In this document: one piece after another, positions 24,605 through 33,117 of the stretch
Numbering within the stretch: the first letter of the stretch is position 1
Layout of the letters: every line of letters begins with the position of its first letter
From: Flavobacterium pokkalii
GTDB taxonomy: Bacteria > Bacteroidota > Bacteroidia > Flavobacteriales > Flavobacteriaceae
DNA length: 64,000 nt
Reading direction: 5' to 3'
Assembly: GCF_014596575.1 (NCBI RefSeq)
Contig: NZ_NASZ01000001.1
Span: forward strand, 186,001 to 250,000
Made by a program: the position numbers and the translations under genes
The notes under the pieces: generated by a model
Database searches by the model: none
What the model was told of the DNA's origin: nothing
The model's input: only the letters and a program-made list of their open reading frames with translations

Positions 24605-24871
24605 CTTTTGTTAGAATTTATTCAAAAATACTTAAAAATGCAGTAATGAAACAAGATTAATCGTTTTTTAGTGTGAGGCTGTTGGTGAAAAAAAATTAAT
24701 TTTTTTGATTTTTTTATAATAAAGGTTTGTTTTTTTTCGTTGTAAGTTTCTGTATATAAATAATTTGTGTTTTTCTAATATTGTTAGAATTAGTTAATTT
24801 AGTTTTGGTGTTATGAAAAAGGCGTCTTCAAAAAATGTAGACGCCTTTTTTTTGTGTCTTGTAGAGTGTTT
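24605..24871. other. 267-nt gap with one terminator
   Basis: AT-rich leader of gpsA with T-runs, and a terminator for the alcohol dehydrogenase at 24816-24853. No gene seen. Confidence 0.6.
24816..24853 (-). terminator. Rho-independent terminator after the alcohol dehydrogenase gene
   Basis: Stem AAAAAGGCGTCT / AGACGCCTTTTT with an 11-nt loop and T-runs on both sides, 19 nt past the stop of the minus-strand gene ending at 24872. Confidence 0.88.
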
Positions 24872-26029
24872 TTAGTAACTCATTTCAACAATTGCTTTTA
24901 CTTTTTCAAGGGTAACCTGTTGGTTTTCTCCCAATCCTTTCCAGCCTCTTTCTTCAAATCGGTTTACGATAAAATCGGCGGTTTTGGTATAATCATTGGT
25001 ATATTGAGATAATTTGGTGTCCATTCCCATTTGGTGGAAAAAGGCAACCGTTTTATTAATAGATTCCTGAGCAATTTCTTCTTCGGTACCGTTTAAATTA
25101 AAAATACGTTTTCCGTATTGCGCCAGTTTTGCTTTTTTTGTTTCAAACAAAACCCGGTATAAATTAGGGCCAATAATGGCTAAAGTTCGGGCGTGATCAA
25201 TGTGGTATAAAGCGGTTAATTCGTGACCAATCATGTGTGTCGCCCAGTCGCTGGGAACGCCTTTTTGAATCAGTCCGTTCAGTGCCATGGTACAACACCA
25301 CATGAAGTTAGAAGCCAGAGCGTAATCGTTTGGATTTTCGACTACTTTTGGACCAACCTCGATTAAAGTTTGCAAAATTCCCTCTGAAATTCTGTCTTGT
25401 AAATAAGCATCGTGTGGATAAGTTAAATATTGCTCCATCACGTGGGTAAAGGCATCGACCACTCCGTTTTGCAATTGTCTTTTAGGTAAAGATTGAATCA
25501 CGGTTGGGTCGCAAACAGAGAATTTTGGAAATAAAGCACTTCCGCCTGAAGCTAATTTTTCCTGAGTGGCTTCGATTGTTACGACATATCCGGAATTCAT
25601 CTCAGAACCGGTTGCCGGAAGTGTCAGAATGGTTCCAAATGGCATCGCATTTTCTGTTATCAGAATGCGTTTTTGCAGAATATCAATCGGATTTCCGTCA
25701 AAGTGAACTGCGGCCGAAATAAATTTTACACCATCAATTACGGAACCACCGCCAACAGCCAGAATAAAATCAATATTTTGTTCTTTGATAATCGTCACGG
25801 CTTTCATTAGAGTTTCAAAATGCGGATTGGGTTCAATGCCGCCAAATTCTACAATTTCAAATCCTTTGAGATTGTCGGTTACTTGTTGGTGAATTCCGTT
25901 TTTAAAAATACTTCCGCCACCGTAAGCCAGTAGAATTTTAGCGTTTTTTGGAACTAATTCCGATAATTTTTCTATTTGTCCTTTACCAAAAACCAGTTTG
26001 GTTGGGTTGTATAATTCGAAGTTGAGCAT
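24872..26029 (-). CDS. yqhD: NADPH-dependent aldehyde reductase, YqhD-type iron-containing alcohol dehydrogenase
   Basis: 385 aa. Close in order of motifs to E. coli YqhD: FGKGQIEKL, LAYGGGSIFKNG, EFGGIEPNPHFETLMKA, AVGGGSVIDGVKFI, LTLPATGSEMNSGYVV, NGVVDAFTHVMEQYLT, GVPSDWATHMIGHELTAL and DHARTLAI. The metal ligands Asp and three His are in DAFTH, GHELT and DHART. YqhD reduces short aldehydes, including methylglyoxal and lipid-peroxidation products. It is one base downstream of the DJ-1 gene, so the two are one operon, with a LysR gene divergent. Confidence 0.93.
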   Translation of the reverse strand: MLNFELYNPTKLVFGKGQIEKLSELVPKNAKILLAYGGGSIFKNGIHQQVTDNLKGFEIVEFGGIEPNPHFETLMKAVTIIKEQNIDFILAVGGGSVIDGVKFISAAVHFDGNPIDILQKRILITENAMPFGTILTLPATGSEMNSGYVVTIEATQEKLASGGSALFPKFSVCDPTVIQSLPKRQLQNGVVDAFTHVMEQYLTYPHDAYLQDRISEGILQTLIEVGPKVVENPNDYALASNFMWCCTMALNGLIQKGVPSDWATHMIGHELTALYHIDHARTLAIIGPNLYRVLFETKKAKLAQYGKRIFNLNGTEEEIAQESINKTVAFFHQMGMDTKLSQYTNDYTKTADFIVNRFEERGWKGLGENQQVTLEKVKAIVEMSY

Positions 26030-26030
26030 A

Positions 26031-26780
26031 TTAATTTTTGTTGTTTAATTGACCTAATAATTTTTGTGCTACCAGTTTTGAAGAAGCGGGATTTTGTCCT
26101 GTGATTAATAAACCATCTTCAACGGCATAAGGTTGCCAATTTTCAGATTTAGAATAAATGGCGCCATGTGCCTGAAGTACTTCTTCCAGCAAAAACGGAA
26201 CGACATTCGTCAATCCTACCGCAGCTTCTTCCGTATTTGAAAATCCGGTTAATTTTTTGCCTTTTACTAAATAATTACCTTTTACTTTTACATCTTTAAG
26301 TACAGCAGGAGCATGGCAAACAAAAGCTGCAGGCTTGTTATGGGTGTAAAAAGATTCGATTAATTTGATAGAGTATTTGTCCTGAGTCAAATCCCATAAC
26401 GGACCATGTCCTCCGGGATAAAAAACAGCATCATAATCAGCTTCTTTTACATTGGTTAATTTTAGAGTGTGTTTTAGTTTGTTCAATAATGCAGTGTCGG
26501 CATCCAATCTTTTAGTGTCTTCAGTTGCCGAAGCAGGATCAGCACTTCTTGGGTCAATTGGGGGTTGACCTCCCAGAGGAGTTGCAATGTCAATTTGGAT
26601 TCCTTTATCAGCTAATTCATAATAAGGAGCTGCAAATTCTTCTGTCCAAAAACCTGTTTTTTCTCCTGTGTTTCCTAATTTGTCATGACTGGTAAGGACA
26701 AATAATACTTTTTTTTGAGCAAAAGCTGAACTGTTGAATATTGTAAATGCTATAATTACAAAGAATGTTATTTTTTTCAT
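26031..26780 (-). CDS. DJ-1/PfpI family protein with signal peptide (Hsp31/glyoxalase-like)
   Basis: 249 aa. Signal peptide MKKITFFVIIAFTIFNSSAFAQ, then the DJ-1 fold: SHDKLGNTGEKTGFWTEEFAAP (Glu near the active site), YPGGHGPLWDLTQD, and the nucleophile elbow AAFVCHAPAVL with Cys and His. This arrangement resembles the Hsp31-like glyoxalase III/deglycase branch. Export makes it unusual among DJ-1 proteins, which are mostly cytoplasmic. It is co-transcribed with the yqhD-type reductase, suggesting shared handling of reactive carbonyls; that is inference. Confidence 0.88.
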   Translation of the reverse strand: MKKITFFVIIAFTIFNSSAFAQKKVLFVLTSHDKLGNTGEKTGFWTEEFAAPYYELADKGIQIDIATPLGGQPPIDPRSADPASATEDTKRLDADTALLNKLKHTLKLTNVKEADYDAVFYPGGHGPLWDLTQDKYSIKLIESFYTHNKPAAFVCHAPAVLKDVKVKGNYLVKGKKLTGFSNTEEAAVGLTNVVPFLLEEVLQAHGAIYSKSENWQPYAVEDGLLITGQNPASSKLVAQKLLGQLNNKN

Positions 26781-26838
26781 AAGATTTATTTTTAGGCGAA
26801 TTTACGACCAAAGTGATATTTGTAAAAATAAATTAAAC

Positions 26839-26846
26839 TATGTTTG
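26839..26846 (+). promoter_or_regulatory. Putative promoter box for the LysR gene
   Basis: TATGTTTG fits TAnnTTTG, 20 nt before the ATG at 26866, with TTG at 26820-26822 as a possible -33 element (16-nt spacing, slightly short). Confidence 0.35.
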
Positions 26847-26865
26847 TGATAAAAATATTTATATC

Positions 26866-27762
26866 ATGGTGAATTTAGAATGGTACAGGACTTTTAAATC
26901 GGTGTATAAAAACGGAAATTTTTCAGTGGCTGCTAAAGAGTTGTTTATTAGCCAGCCGGCAGTTAGTCAACAAATATCAATGTTGGAAGCACATGTGGGA
27001 TATAAATTATTTAATCGAAAATCAAAAGGAGTTGAGGCGACAGAATATGCCAAGTTACTCAACAACTTAATTATTGACGCATTGGATCGTTTGGAAAATG
27101 TTGAAAATGGATTTAGATCTAAGGCTCAGAATTCAAAACGGCTAATCTCTGTTGGAATTTCAAAAAACCTGTTTAGCAGTTTAGGAAATAGTTTGATTTC
27201 AAAATTTGATTTTATCGACTTTACATTTTCTGAAAATGAGACGCTTTTTGAATTGATAGATTCTAAAAAGCTTGATTTTGCAATTGTTTCCAAACGATTT
27301 GATACTTTCGATACCGTTTATGAATTGGTAGGAAAAATTAAATTAGTTATGGTAACTTCTCTACAACAGGATGTAGCTACATTTCATGAAAAATTAAAAT
27401 CAGATAATCTCATCGAAATAGAGCAATGGTTAAATGAACAAAAATGGTACAGCCATGATGCAAGAATACCTCATATTAAATTGTTTTGGTTGCATGCATT
27501 TAATAAAAAAAGACCATCTATGGTTGCTAATTATATTATTCCTTCTGTTTACGAAATGCTTGAAATATTATCGAAAAATTCCGGTATTGCAATCACCTGG
27601 AATTGTAATGCGAATCAATTTATCAAAGAAAATAAATTAAAATTGTTGTGGGAAAATGAAAAGATGCCGGATGTAGATGTGTTTTTATTAACAGCAAAAA
27701 ATAATAATCTGAATTCTTTTTTTGAAATAATTTCTAACGAATTAAAAGAATCTTTAGCTTAG
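26866..27762 (+). CDS. LysR-family transcriptional regulator
   Basis: 298 aa from the Met at 26866 (MVNLEWYRTFKSV); the upstream in-frame extension reads the shared promoter region. Winged HTH: NFSVAAKELFISQPAVSQQISMLE (about 18-41), GYKLFNRKSKGV as wing. The effector domain follows with no special motif. The gene is divergent from the DJ-1/yqhD operon with 85 nt between, the classic layout for a LysR protein controlling its neighbour. Effector unknown; an aldehyde is a reasonable guess. Its stop abuts the nadD stop with no gap. Confidence 0.92.
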   Translation: MVNLEWYRTFKSVYKNGNFSVAAKELFISQPAVSQQISMLEAHVGYKLFNRKSKGVEATEYAKLLNNLIIDALDRLENVENGFRSKAQNSKRLISVGISKNLFSSLGNSLISKFDFIDFTFSENETLFELIDSKKLDFAIVSKRFDTFDTVYELVGKIKLVMVTSLQQDVATFHEKLKSDNLIEIEQWLNEQKWYSHDARIPHIKLFWLHAFNKKRPSMVANYIIPSVYEMLEILSKNSGIAITWNCNANQFIKENKLKLLWENEKMPDVDVFLLTAKNNNLNSFFEIISNELKESLA

Positions 27763-28344
27763 TTATTTCTTGTAAAACAAATTGTGGTCGATGTATTCCC
27801 AGACTTTTTCGGTTAATAACGGACGAATATTTTTGCCTGATTTGATGTTGTTTCGAATAAAAGTCGAAGAAATCTCTACGACAGGAGCATCGATAAGATG
27901 TACTTTTGGGTGATTTTTAAGTTCAACATTTTCGACTTCTGACGAAATACGCGGATACACATAAATGTTATGATGTTCTAAAATGGCTTCGTAGTTTTTC
28001 CATTTGTGAAACGATTTCAGATTGTCTTCGCCCATAATCAGGGAAAATTCGTGACTGGGATATTTCTCTTCCAAATGCACCAGCGTGTTCACGGTATAGT
28101 TTGGCTGCGAAAGTTTGAATTCGATGTCTGAAGGTTTGAGTTTTGGATAATCTTCCGTAGCGAGAAAAACCATTTGCAGGCGGTGGTAGTCGTCCAGTAA
28201 AGTGCTTTTTTTCTTTAAAGGATTGTGTGGTGTAACCACCAGCCAAATTTGGTCTAAATCGGTATGTTCTGCCATGTGATTAGCAATAATCAAATGCCCC
28301 ACGTGAATGGGGTTAAAAGTACCGAAATAGAGTCCGATTTTCAT
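27763..28344 (-). CDS. nadD: Nicotinate-nucleotide adenylyltransferase
   Basis: 193 aa from the Met at 28344 (MKIGLYFGTFNPIHVGHLII). Makes nicotinic acid adenine dinucleotide in NAD synthesis. Nucleotidyl-transferase motifs GTFNPIHVGHL and the C-terminal ISSTFIRNNIKSGKNIRPLL (SxTxIR) are intact. The in-frame extension upstream reads an AT-rich hairpin repeat and is rejected. It ends directly against the LysR stop, without a visible terminator between. It is 84 nt downstream of gmk. Confidence 0.95.
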   Translation of the reverse strand: MKIGLYFGTFNPIHVGHLIIANHMAEHTDLDQIWLVVTPHNPLKKKSTLLDDYHRLQMVFLATEDYPKLKPSDIEFKLSQPNYTVNTLVHLEEKYPSHEFSLIMGEDNLKSFHKWKNYEAILEHHNIYVYPRISSEVENVELKNHPKVHLIDAPVVEISSTFIRNNIKSGKNIRPLLTEKVWEYIDHNLFYKK

Positions 28345-28373
28345 TTTTGTGATTAAAGATTTAAAAATGAAAT

Positions 28374-28417
28374 GATTTAAAGATTGGTTTGTTTTAGAAT
28401 TCTTCAATCTTTAAATC
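28374..28417. repeat. 12-nt perfect inverted repeat between gmk and nadD
   Basis: GATTTAAAGATT (28374-28385) pairs with 28406-28417; extra copies of the GATTTAAA word lie upstream at 28351-28362. Confidence 0.8.
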
Positions 28418-28428
28418 TTTTCACTTTT

Positions 28429-29001
28429 TTAATTATTTACAAAATTCCTAACCAATTCAGTTGCTTCTTCCAAAGCTACGCTTAAATCATAATTTTTAAT
28501 AATCACATCAAATTGTGGAGCAGTTGCCAGTTCTACGTGAGCTTTGGCTATTCGCATGTTGATTTTGTCTTCACTTTCGGTAGAGCGTTCTTTTAAGCGA
28601 CGTTTCAATTCGTCCACACTTGGAGGTTTTACAAAAACAGCCAATGTTTCTTCAGGGAATTTGTGCTTGATACGCAATCCTCCGGCAACATCAATATCAA
28701 AAATGACGTTTTTTCCCATGGCCCAAATACGTTCTACTTCGCTTTTTAAAGTTCCGTAAAAGTTATCTCTGTACACTTCTTCCCATTCTACGAAATCTTC
28801 GTTTTTGATGTGGTTTTTGAATTCCTCCAAAGAGATAAAATAATAATCCTTACCGTTTACTTCCTCACCTCTGGCTGCGCGTGTTGCTGCCGAGATAGAA
28901 AACTCCAGATTTAAGTCGGCTTGTTTTAGTAAATGTCTAACTATAGTTGTTTTTCCGGAACCAGATGGTGCCGAGAATACGATTAATTTTCCTTTTTTCA
29001 T
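28429..29001 (-). CDS. gmk: Guanylate kinase
   Basis: 190 aa. Phosphorylates GMP to GDP with ATP. P-loop APSGSGKTTIVRHLL is at residues 10-24, the GMP site SAATRAARGEEVNGKDYYF, then FDIDVAGGLRIK and RLKERSTESEDKI. Complete. In a minus-strand run yicC-gmk-nadD, an arrangement common for yicC and gmk. An AGTCCTTAG-word hairpin lies just upstream. Confidence 0.96.
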   Translation of the reverse strand: MKKGKLIVFSAPSGSGKTTIVRHLLKQADLNLEFSISAATRAARGEEVNGKDYYFISLEEFKNHIKNEDFVEWEEVYRDNFYGTLKSEVERIWAMGKNVIFDIDVAGGLRIKHKFPEETLAVFVKPPSVDELKRRLKERSTESEDKINMRIAKAHVELATAPQFDVIIKNYDLSVALEEATELVRNFVNN

Positions 29002-29009
29002 TTTTTTAG

Positions 29010-29082
29010 TATTAGTCCTTAGCTTTTAGTCCTTAGTCCTTAGTTGTTTTCATTGCTAGGGACTAAGGACTAGGTACTAAAA
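29010..29082. repeat. AGTCCTTAG-word hairpin between yicC and gmk
   Basis: TAGTCCTTAGTCCTTAG (29027-29043) pairs with 29056-29072 at 16 of 17 positions, the mismatch being a T-G (wobble) pair. Same words as the hairpin after pheS at 21814-21886. Confidence 0.85.
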
Positions 29083-29086
29083 ACTT

Positions 29087-29947
29087 TTATAAAACATTCA
29101 AGACTTGCTCTTTTATTTTTTCCAATTCGTCTTTCATCATCACGACTAATTTTTGCATTTGTGCGTGATTGGATTTAGAACCCATAGTGTTGATTTCGCG
29201 ACCCATTTCCTGGGTGATGAAACCCAGTTTTCTACCATTGGCTTCTGTTCCGTTTAAGGTTTCCAGAAAATAATCCAAATGGTTTGTCAAACGTACTTTT
29301 TCTTCAGTAATGTCTAATTTTTCTAAATAATAGATTAATTCCTGTTCGAAACGGTTTTGGTCAACGTTGGCTTCTAATTCTGAAATTGCAGTTTGCAAAC
29401 GGTCTTTGATATTTTGAATGCGCTCCGGATCTAAAGCCAGTGTGTCATTCATGTATTGACGGATATTGGCAATACGCAATTGGAACTCTTTTTCCAGTGA
29501 AAGTCCTTCATCTTTTCTAAAAGAGCGAATGTTGTTCAGACTTTCATCGATGCTTTTTTTTATCTGAGCCCATTCGTTTAAGTCAATTTCTTCTCTTTCC
29601 ACTTTTAGGGTGTCCGGCATTCGAACGGCCATTTTTATCAATTCGGTTTCATCAGCATCAGCATAAATTTCTCTAAGTTGAGCGATGTAAGCTTTTACGA
29701 TAGGTACATTGACTTTTGTTGAAGTTTGCTCGGCAGTATTTTCGATATAAATTGAAAAATCTACTTTTCCTCTTTCCAGTGCGGCGGCAATTTGGGTGCG
29801 TAAACCTAATTCCATTTCACGATATAAGGAAGGGATTCTAACGTTTAGGTCTAAGCCTTTGCTGTTTAAAGATTTAACTTCAACGGTAATTTTCTTGGTT
29901 GGTAACTGCAAAGTAGCCTTACCAAAACCGGTCATTGATTGTATCAT
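29087..29947 (-). CDS. yicC: YicC family protein (endoribonuclease)
   Basis: 286 aa. N-terminal MIQSMTGFGKATLQL is diagnostic of YicC, followed by EVKSLNSKGLDLNVRIPSL and a helical middle; the C-terminus has ETLNGTEANGRKLGFITQEMGREINTMGSKS. E. coli YicC is an RNase that acts on small RNA. Complete. It is upstream of gmk in the same direction, as in many bacteria. Confidence 0.94.
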   Translation of the reverse strand: MIQSMTGFGKATLQLPTKKITVEVKSLNSKGLDLNVRIPSLYREMELGLRTQIAAALERGKVDFSIYIENTAEQTSTKVNVPIVKAYIAQLREIYADADETELIKMAVRMPDTLKVEREEIDLNEWAQIKKSIDESLNNIRSFRKDEGLSLEKEFQLRIANIRQYMNDTLALDPERIQNIKDRLQTAISELEANVDQNRFEQELIYYLEKLDITEEKVRLTNHLDYFLETLNGTEANGRKLGFITQEMGREINTMGSKSNHAQMQKLVVMMKDELEKIKEQVLNVL

Positions 29948-30053
29948 ATCATTTTCTAAAAAGTGGTCAAAGATAGGAAAAAGTTCGCAGTAGTCAGTTT
30001 TCAGTTTTTCAAGTGAAAAATTTCAACTTTAAGAGAGATTAATGGATTGTTTA

Positions 30054-30106
30054 ACCATTAAGAGATTAAGTATATTAAGCTTAAAATACCTTAATTTCTT
30101 AATGGT
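30054..30106. repeat. 17-nt inverted repeat, ACCATTAAG word
   Basis: ACCATTAAGAGATTAAG (30054-30070) pairs with 30090-30106 with one G-U-type mismatch. The same word forms the repeat at 54095-54157. It lies in the gap between the ArsC-like gene and yicC. Confidence 0.85.
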
Positions 30107-30137
30107 GAATTTCATTTTGGTTTCAAAATTGAAAATG

Positions 30138-30494
30138 CTATCGGTTTAGTGCCTGAATTACATTTTCCACATTTTGTTTGCTGTTGCCAATGTAAATTTT
30201 GTTCTCAATAATAAAAACAGGTCGGCTCAGGAAAGTATAATGTTCTAAAATATATTTCTTAAAATCAGCTTCAGTTAAATTTTGGTCTTTTAATCCCAAT
30301 GATTTATACAGCTGCGCTTTTTTGCTAAAAAGGGCTTCGTAGCTCCCTGAAAGTTGGTGCATTTCTTCTAATTGTTCTGTGGTGATCGGATTTTGTTTGA
30401 TGTCATGCAATTCCAAACTGTGATTCTCAGGTAAAGATTTGATAATTTTTCGACAAGTGTCGCAAGAGGAAAGATGGTATACTTTATTTGTCAT
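30138..30494 (-). CDS. ArsC/Spx-family thioredoxin-fold protein
   Basis: 118 aa from the Met at 30494. It starts MTNKVYHLSSCDTCRKIIKSL, with the CxxC redox pair of the ArsC family (Cys11, Cys14), and has FIIENKIYIG after the RPVF segment of the ArsC/YffB fold. The second Cys of CxxC is typical of Spx and YffB rather than true arsenate reductases. No ars genes are nearby. Function is likely redox or regulatory and uncertain. Confidence 0.8.
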   Translation of the reverse strand: MTNKVYHLSSCDTCRKIIKSLPENHSLELHDIKQNPITTEQLEEMHQLSGSYEALFSKKAQLYKSLGLKDQNLTEADFKKYILEHYTFLSRPVFIIENKIYIGNSKQNVENVIQALNR

Positions 30495-30576
30495 AATATT
30501 GATTCTTTTATGCAAAGAAAAATCATTTGCGAGCTTAAATGCGTATTTTTACGCAAAATTTTACAAAAGCAATACA

Positions 30577-31032
30577 ATGAAAGAGATTTTAGAGATTACT
30601 AAAACTAGTAGAAACATGGTTTCTAAATTGATTCAGGGTTACACTTTAGAGCAGTTGAACAAAGTTCCTGAAGGTTTTAATAACAATTTGATTTGGAACG
30701 TGGCGCATATCATTGTGACACAGCAGTTGTTGGTTTATAAATTGGCGGGTTTGCCAATGATGATTTCGGAAGAATTAGTTGAAAAATATAGAAAAGGGAC
30801 AAAAACGGAAAATCAGGCTTCTCAGGAAGAAGTTGACGAAATTCTGTCTTTGTTGCATGCTACGGTTGCGCAAACCGAGAAAGATATTGAAAATAATTTG
30901 TTCCAAAATTTCAACGAATATCCAACTTCTACCGGATTTGTATTAAAAAGCAATCAGGATTCGATGGAATTTAATAATTTCCACGAAGGACTTCATATAG
31001 GTGTGATTATGGCAATTCGAAAATTAGTATAA
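30577..31032 (+). CDS. DinB family protein
   Basis: 151 aa from the Met at 30577 (MKEILEITKTSRNMVSKLIQGYT); the upstream extension runs over the divergent ArsC-like start and is rejected. Four-helix DinB/YfiT fold with metal His residues in NVAHIIVTQ and NNFHEGLHIGVIMAIR. Members bind divalent metal and may act as thiol-dependent transferases; the role here is unknown. A terminator follows. Confidence 0.85.
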   Translation: MKEILEITKTSRNMVSKLIQGYTLEQLNKVPEGFNNNLIWNVAHIIVTQQLLVYKLAGLPMMISEELVEKYRKGTKTENQASQEEVDEILSLLHATVAQTEKDIENNLFQNFNEYPTSTGFVLKSNQDSMEFNNFHEGLHIGVIMAIRKLV

Positions 31033-31053
31033 AGCTAATTTTTTTTTAATATG

Positions 31054-31082
31054 AAGAGTTCCTGTTTCAGGAACTCTTTTAT
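31054..31082 (+). terminator. Rho-independent terminator after DinB
   Basis: Stem AGAGTTCCTG / CAGGAACTCT, TTT loop, then TTTTATTTT. Lies between convergent DinB and MBL genes. Confidence 0.88.
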
Positions 31083-31083
31083 T

Positions 31084-31941
31084 TTATAAAATGTCCGCAC
31101 AGCTAAAAACTTCATTCAATCGCACTCCTTTTTCGGTGTGTTGTACTGTTATAATTTCGTTATGCGCATCATGCTCTAAAAACAGATAGTAATTATTGTC
31201 GGCGGCAGCATGCATGAATTTTGTTTTTTCATCCATGGTCAAAAGTGGTCTCGTATCATAACCCATAACATAAGGAATCGGAATGTGTCCGGCGGTGGGT
31301 AATAAATCGGCGCAAAAAACAATGGTTTTTCCTTTGTATTGAATATGCGGAATCATTTGTTTTTCGGTATGACCATCCACAAAGAAAATCCCGAAATCCA
31401 GTGCTGATTTTTCCAAAAAATCACTGTCATTTTTCGGGATAAAATGAAGTTGGCCACTTTGTTGCATAGGCAAAATATTTTCGGTCAGGAAAGACGCTTT
31501 TTCTCTGGAATTGGGTTCGGTTGCCCATTGCCAGTGATTTTCATTCGTCCAAAATTTAGCATTTTTAAAAGCCGGTTCGTAGCCTGTTTTGTCTTTATTC
31601 CACTGAATAACACCTCCGCAATGATCAAAATGCAAATGCGTTAAAAAAACATCAGTAATATCATCGCGATGAAAACCGTATTTTGCCAATGAAGTGTCTA
31701 AAGAATGCGACCCCCAAAGCGAATAATAGCCAAAAAACTTTTCCGATTGCTTGTTTCCCATTCCGGTATCAATTAATATCAGCCGATTACCGTCTTCAAT
31801 CAGCAAACTTCGGGCTGCCATATCAATTAAATTATTGGCGTCGGCCGGATTGGTTTTGTTCCAAATGCTTTTGGGAACTACACCAAACATGGCGCCTCCG
31901 TCCAATTTAAAATTTCCTGTTTCGATGGGATATAATTTCAT
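31084..31941 (-). CDS. Metallo-beta-lactamase-fold hydrolase
   Basis: 285 aa from the Met at 31941. MBL motif THLHFDHCGG (metal ligands H, H, D, H), LIDTGMGNK before it, VDGHTEKQMIP and FCADLLPTAGHI after. The fold is well supported; substrate choice is not. AHNEI near the C-terminus supplies the last His. Cytoplasmic by lack of signal peptide. Convergent with DinB; probably single. Confidence 0.9.
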   Translation of the reverse strand: MKLYPIETGNFKLDGGAMFGVVPKSIWNKTNPADANNLIDMAARSLLIEDGNRLILIDTGMGNKQSEKFFGYYSLWGSHSLDTSLAKYGFHRDDITDVFLTHLHFDHCGGVIQWNKDKTGYEPAFKNAKFWTNENHWQWATEPNSREKASFLTENILPMQQSGQLHFIPKNDSDFLEKSALDFGIFFVDGHTEKQMIPHIQYKGKTIVFCADLLPTAGHIPIPYVMGYDTRPLLTMDEKTKFMHAAADNNYYLFLEHDAHNEIITVQHTEKGVRLNEVFSCADIL

Positions 31942-32044
31942 TAAATTGTAAAATAAAAAATTCAACAATAAAACTACTAAATAATTGTAGTTTCATTGTT
32001 GAATCAGTATGATTTTTTTGTTGTAAATCTTAATCCAAAAATTA

Positions 32045-33115
32045 TTATTGCTTCAATTTAGCAAATAAAATTTCTAATTGAGGATGGTTTGTATTTGTAA
32101 ATTTTTGATTTTTAATCATTTTATCAATATACTCAATTCTATTTTCTGTTACCGGATGCGAACTTAAAAACTCCGGAATCGAAATGCTTTGATGTTTTTG
32201 CAATCGTTTAAACAAATTAGACATTCCCTGAGGATTTACCTTATTTGCTAACAATATTTTATAACCATCAACATCAGCCTGATGTTCAAACTCTCTTGAA
32301 AAAGATAAAGACTGGAAACTATTTATATTGTCGCCAATTGTTGCCATAATTCCATTGGCATCTCCTAAAATTACCGAGATAAACAAATAACCAGACAAAC
32401 TACGACAAAGCATTTTCATCGAATGCCGATTATTAACATGCGAAGCCTCGTGACCTAATAATCCCACGAGTTCATCATAATTTTTCATTTCTTCGAGAAT
32501 GCCCGTAAAAACAACTATCCTTCCGTCTGGCAAAGCAAAAGCGTTGATTTCATCCGACTTTACAACAATAAACTTAAGATTTTTAGTGTTTTTAAGATTT
32601 AGTTGTTTGGCAAAATCATTCAATAATTTTGTTTTCTTCGAGTCGACATTCATGAAATACTCATTTCCTGCCCAGGCTGAGTTGCCTAATTTGTTATCAT
32701 ATTCCTCAGGAATCAAATTTACCGATTGCTCGGCTGCCCAGGGAATCACATAAACATAACACAAGCCAATAATCCCCAAAATTACTACAGCAATACCAAA
32801 ATGAGCGGGAAATCCTAAATCCAGCAATTTTTGATACCAACTTATATGGCCGTTTTCTCTCCTGAAATGATGAATAATATTGATAAAATGGTCATCTTTA
32901 ATTTTGATATGCTGTATGACTTCAGAACCGTACTTTAAGTGGAGTCCTGTTGCTCTTTTGTCAAAAAAAACATCTTTAACGAGCCATTTACAATGTGTAC
33001 CATCAGATATTTGAAACTCTAAAGTTGCATTTAATTTATTCAACGACAACTCTATTTGTTGCGGAACCGATGAGTTGCCATCATAAAAAACGGCTGTAGT
33101 TTTATTATTCATCAC
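32045..33115 (-). CDS. M48 family zinc metallopeptidase, membrane anchored
   Basis: 356 aa. One TM near residues 106-125, then a catalytic domain with HEASHVNNRHS (HExxH zinc site), a downstream Glu ligand in FSREFEHQADVDGYKIL, and a SSHPVTENRIEYI tail typical of M48C. The N-terminal 100 residues are a small beta domain unrelated to the peptidase. Likely protein quality control on the membrane. It follows the DUF898 gene by two bases, a frequent pair in bacteria. Confidence 0.9.
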   Translation of the reverse strand: MMNNKTTAVFYDGNSSVPQQIELSLNKLNATLEFQISDGTHCKWLVKDVFFDKRATGLHLKYGSEVIQHIKIKDDHFINIIHHFRRENGHISWYQKLLDLGFPAHFGIAVVILGIIGLCYVYVIPWAAEQSVNLIPEEYDNKLGNSAWAGNEYFMNVDSKKTKLLNDFAKQLNLKNTKNLKFIVVKSDEINAFALPDGRIVVFTGILEEMKNYDELVGLLGHEASHVNNRHSMKMLCRSLSGYLFISVILGDANGIMATIGDNINSFQSLSFSREFEHQADVDGYKILLANKVNPQGMSNLFKRLQKHQSISIPEFLSSHPVTENRIEYIDKMIKNQKFTNTNHPQLEILFAKLKQ

Positions 33116-33117
33116 TT

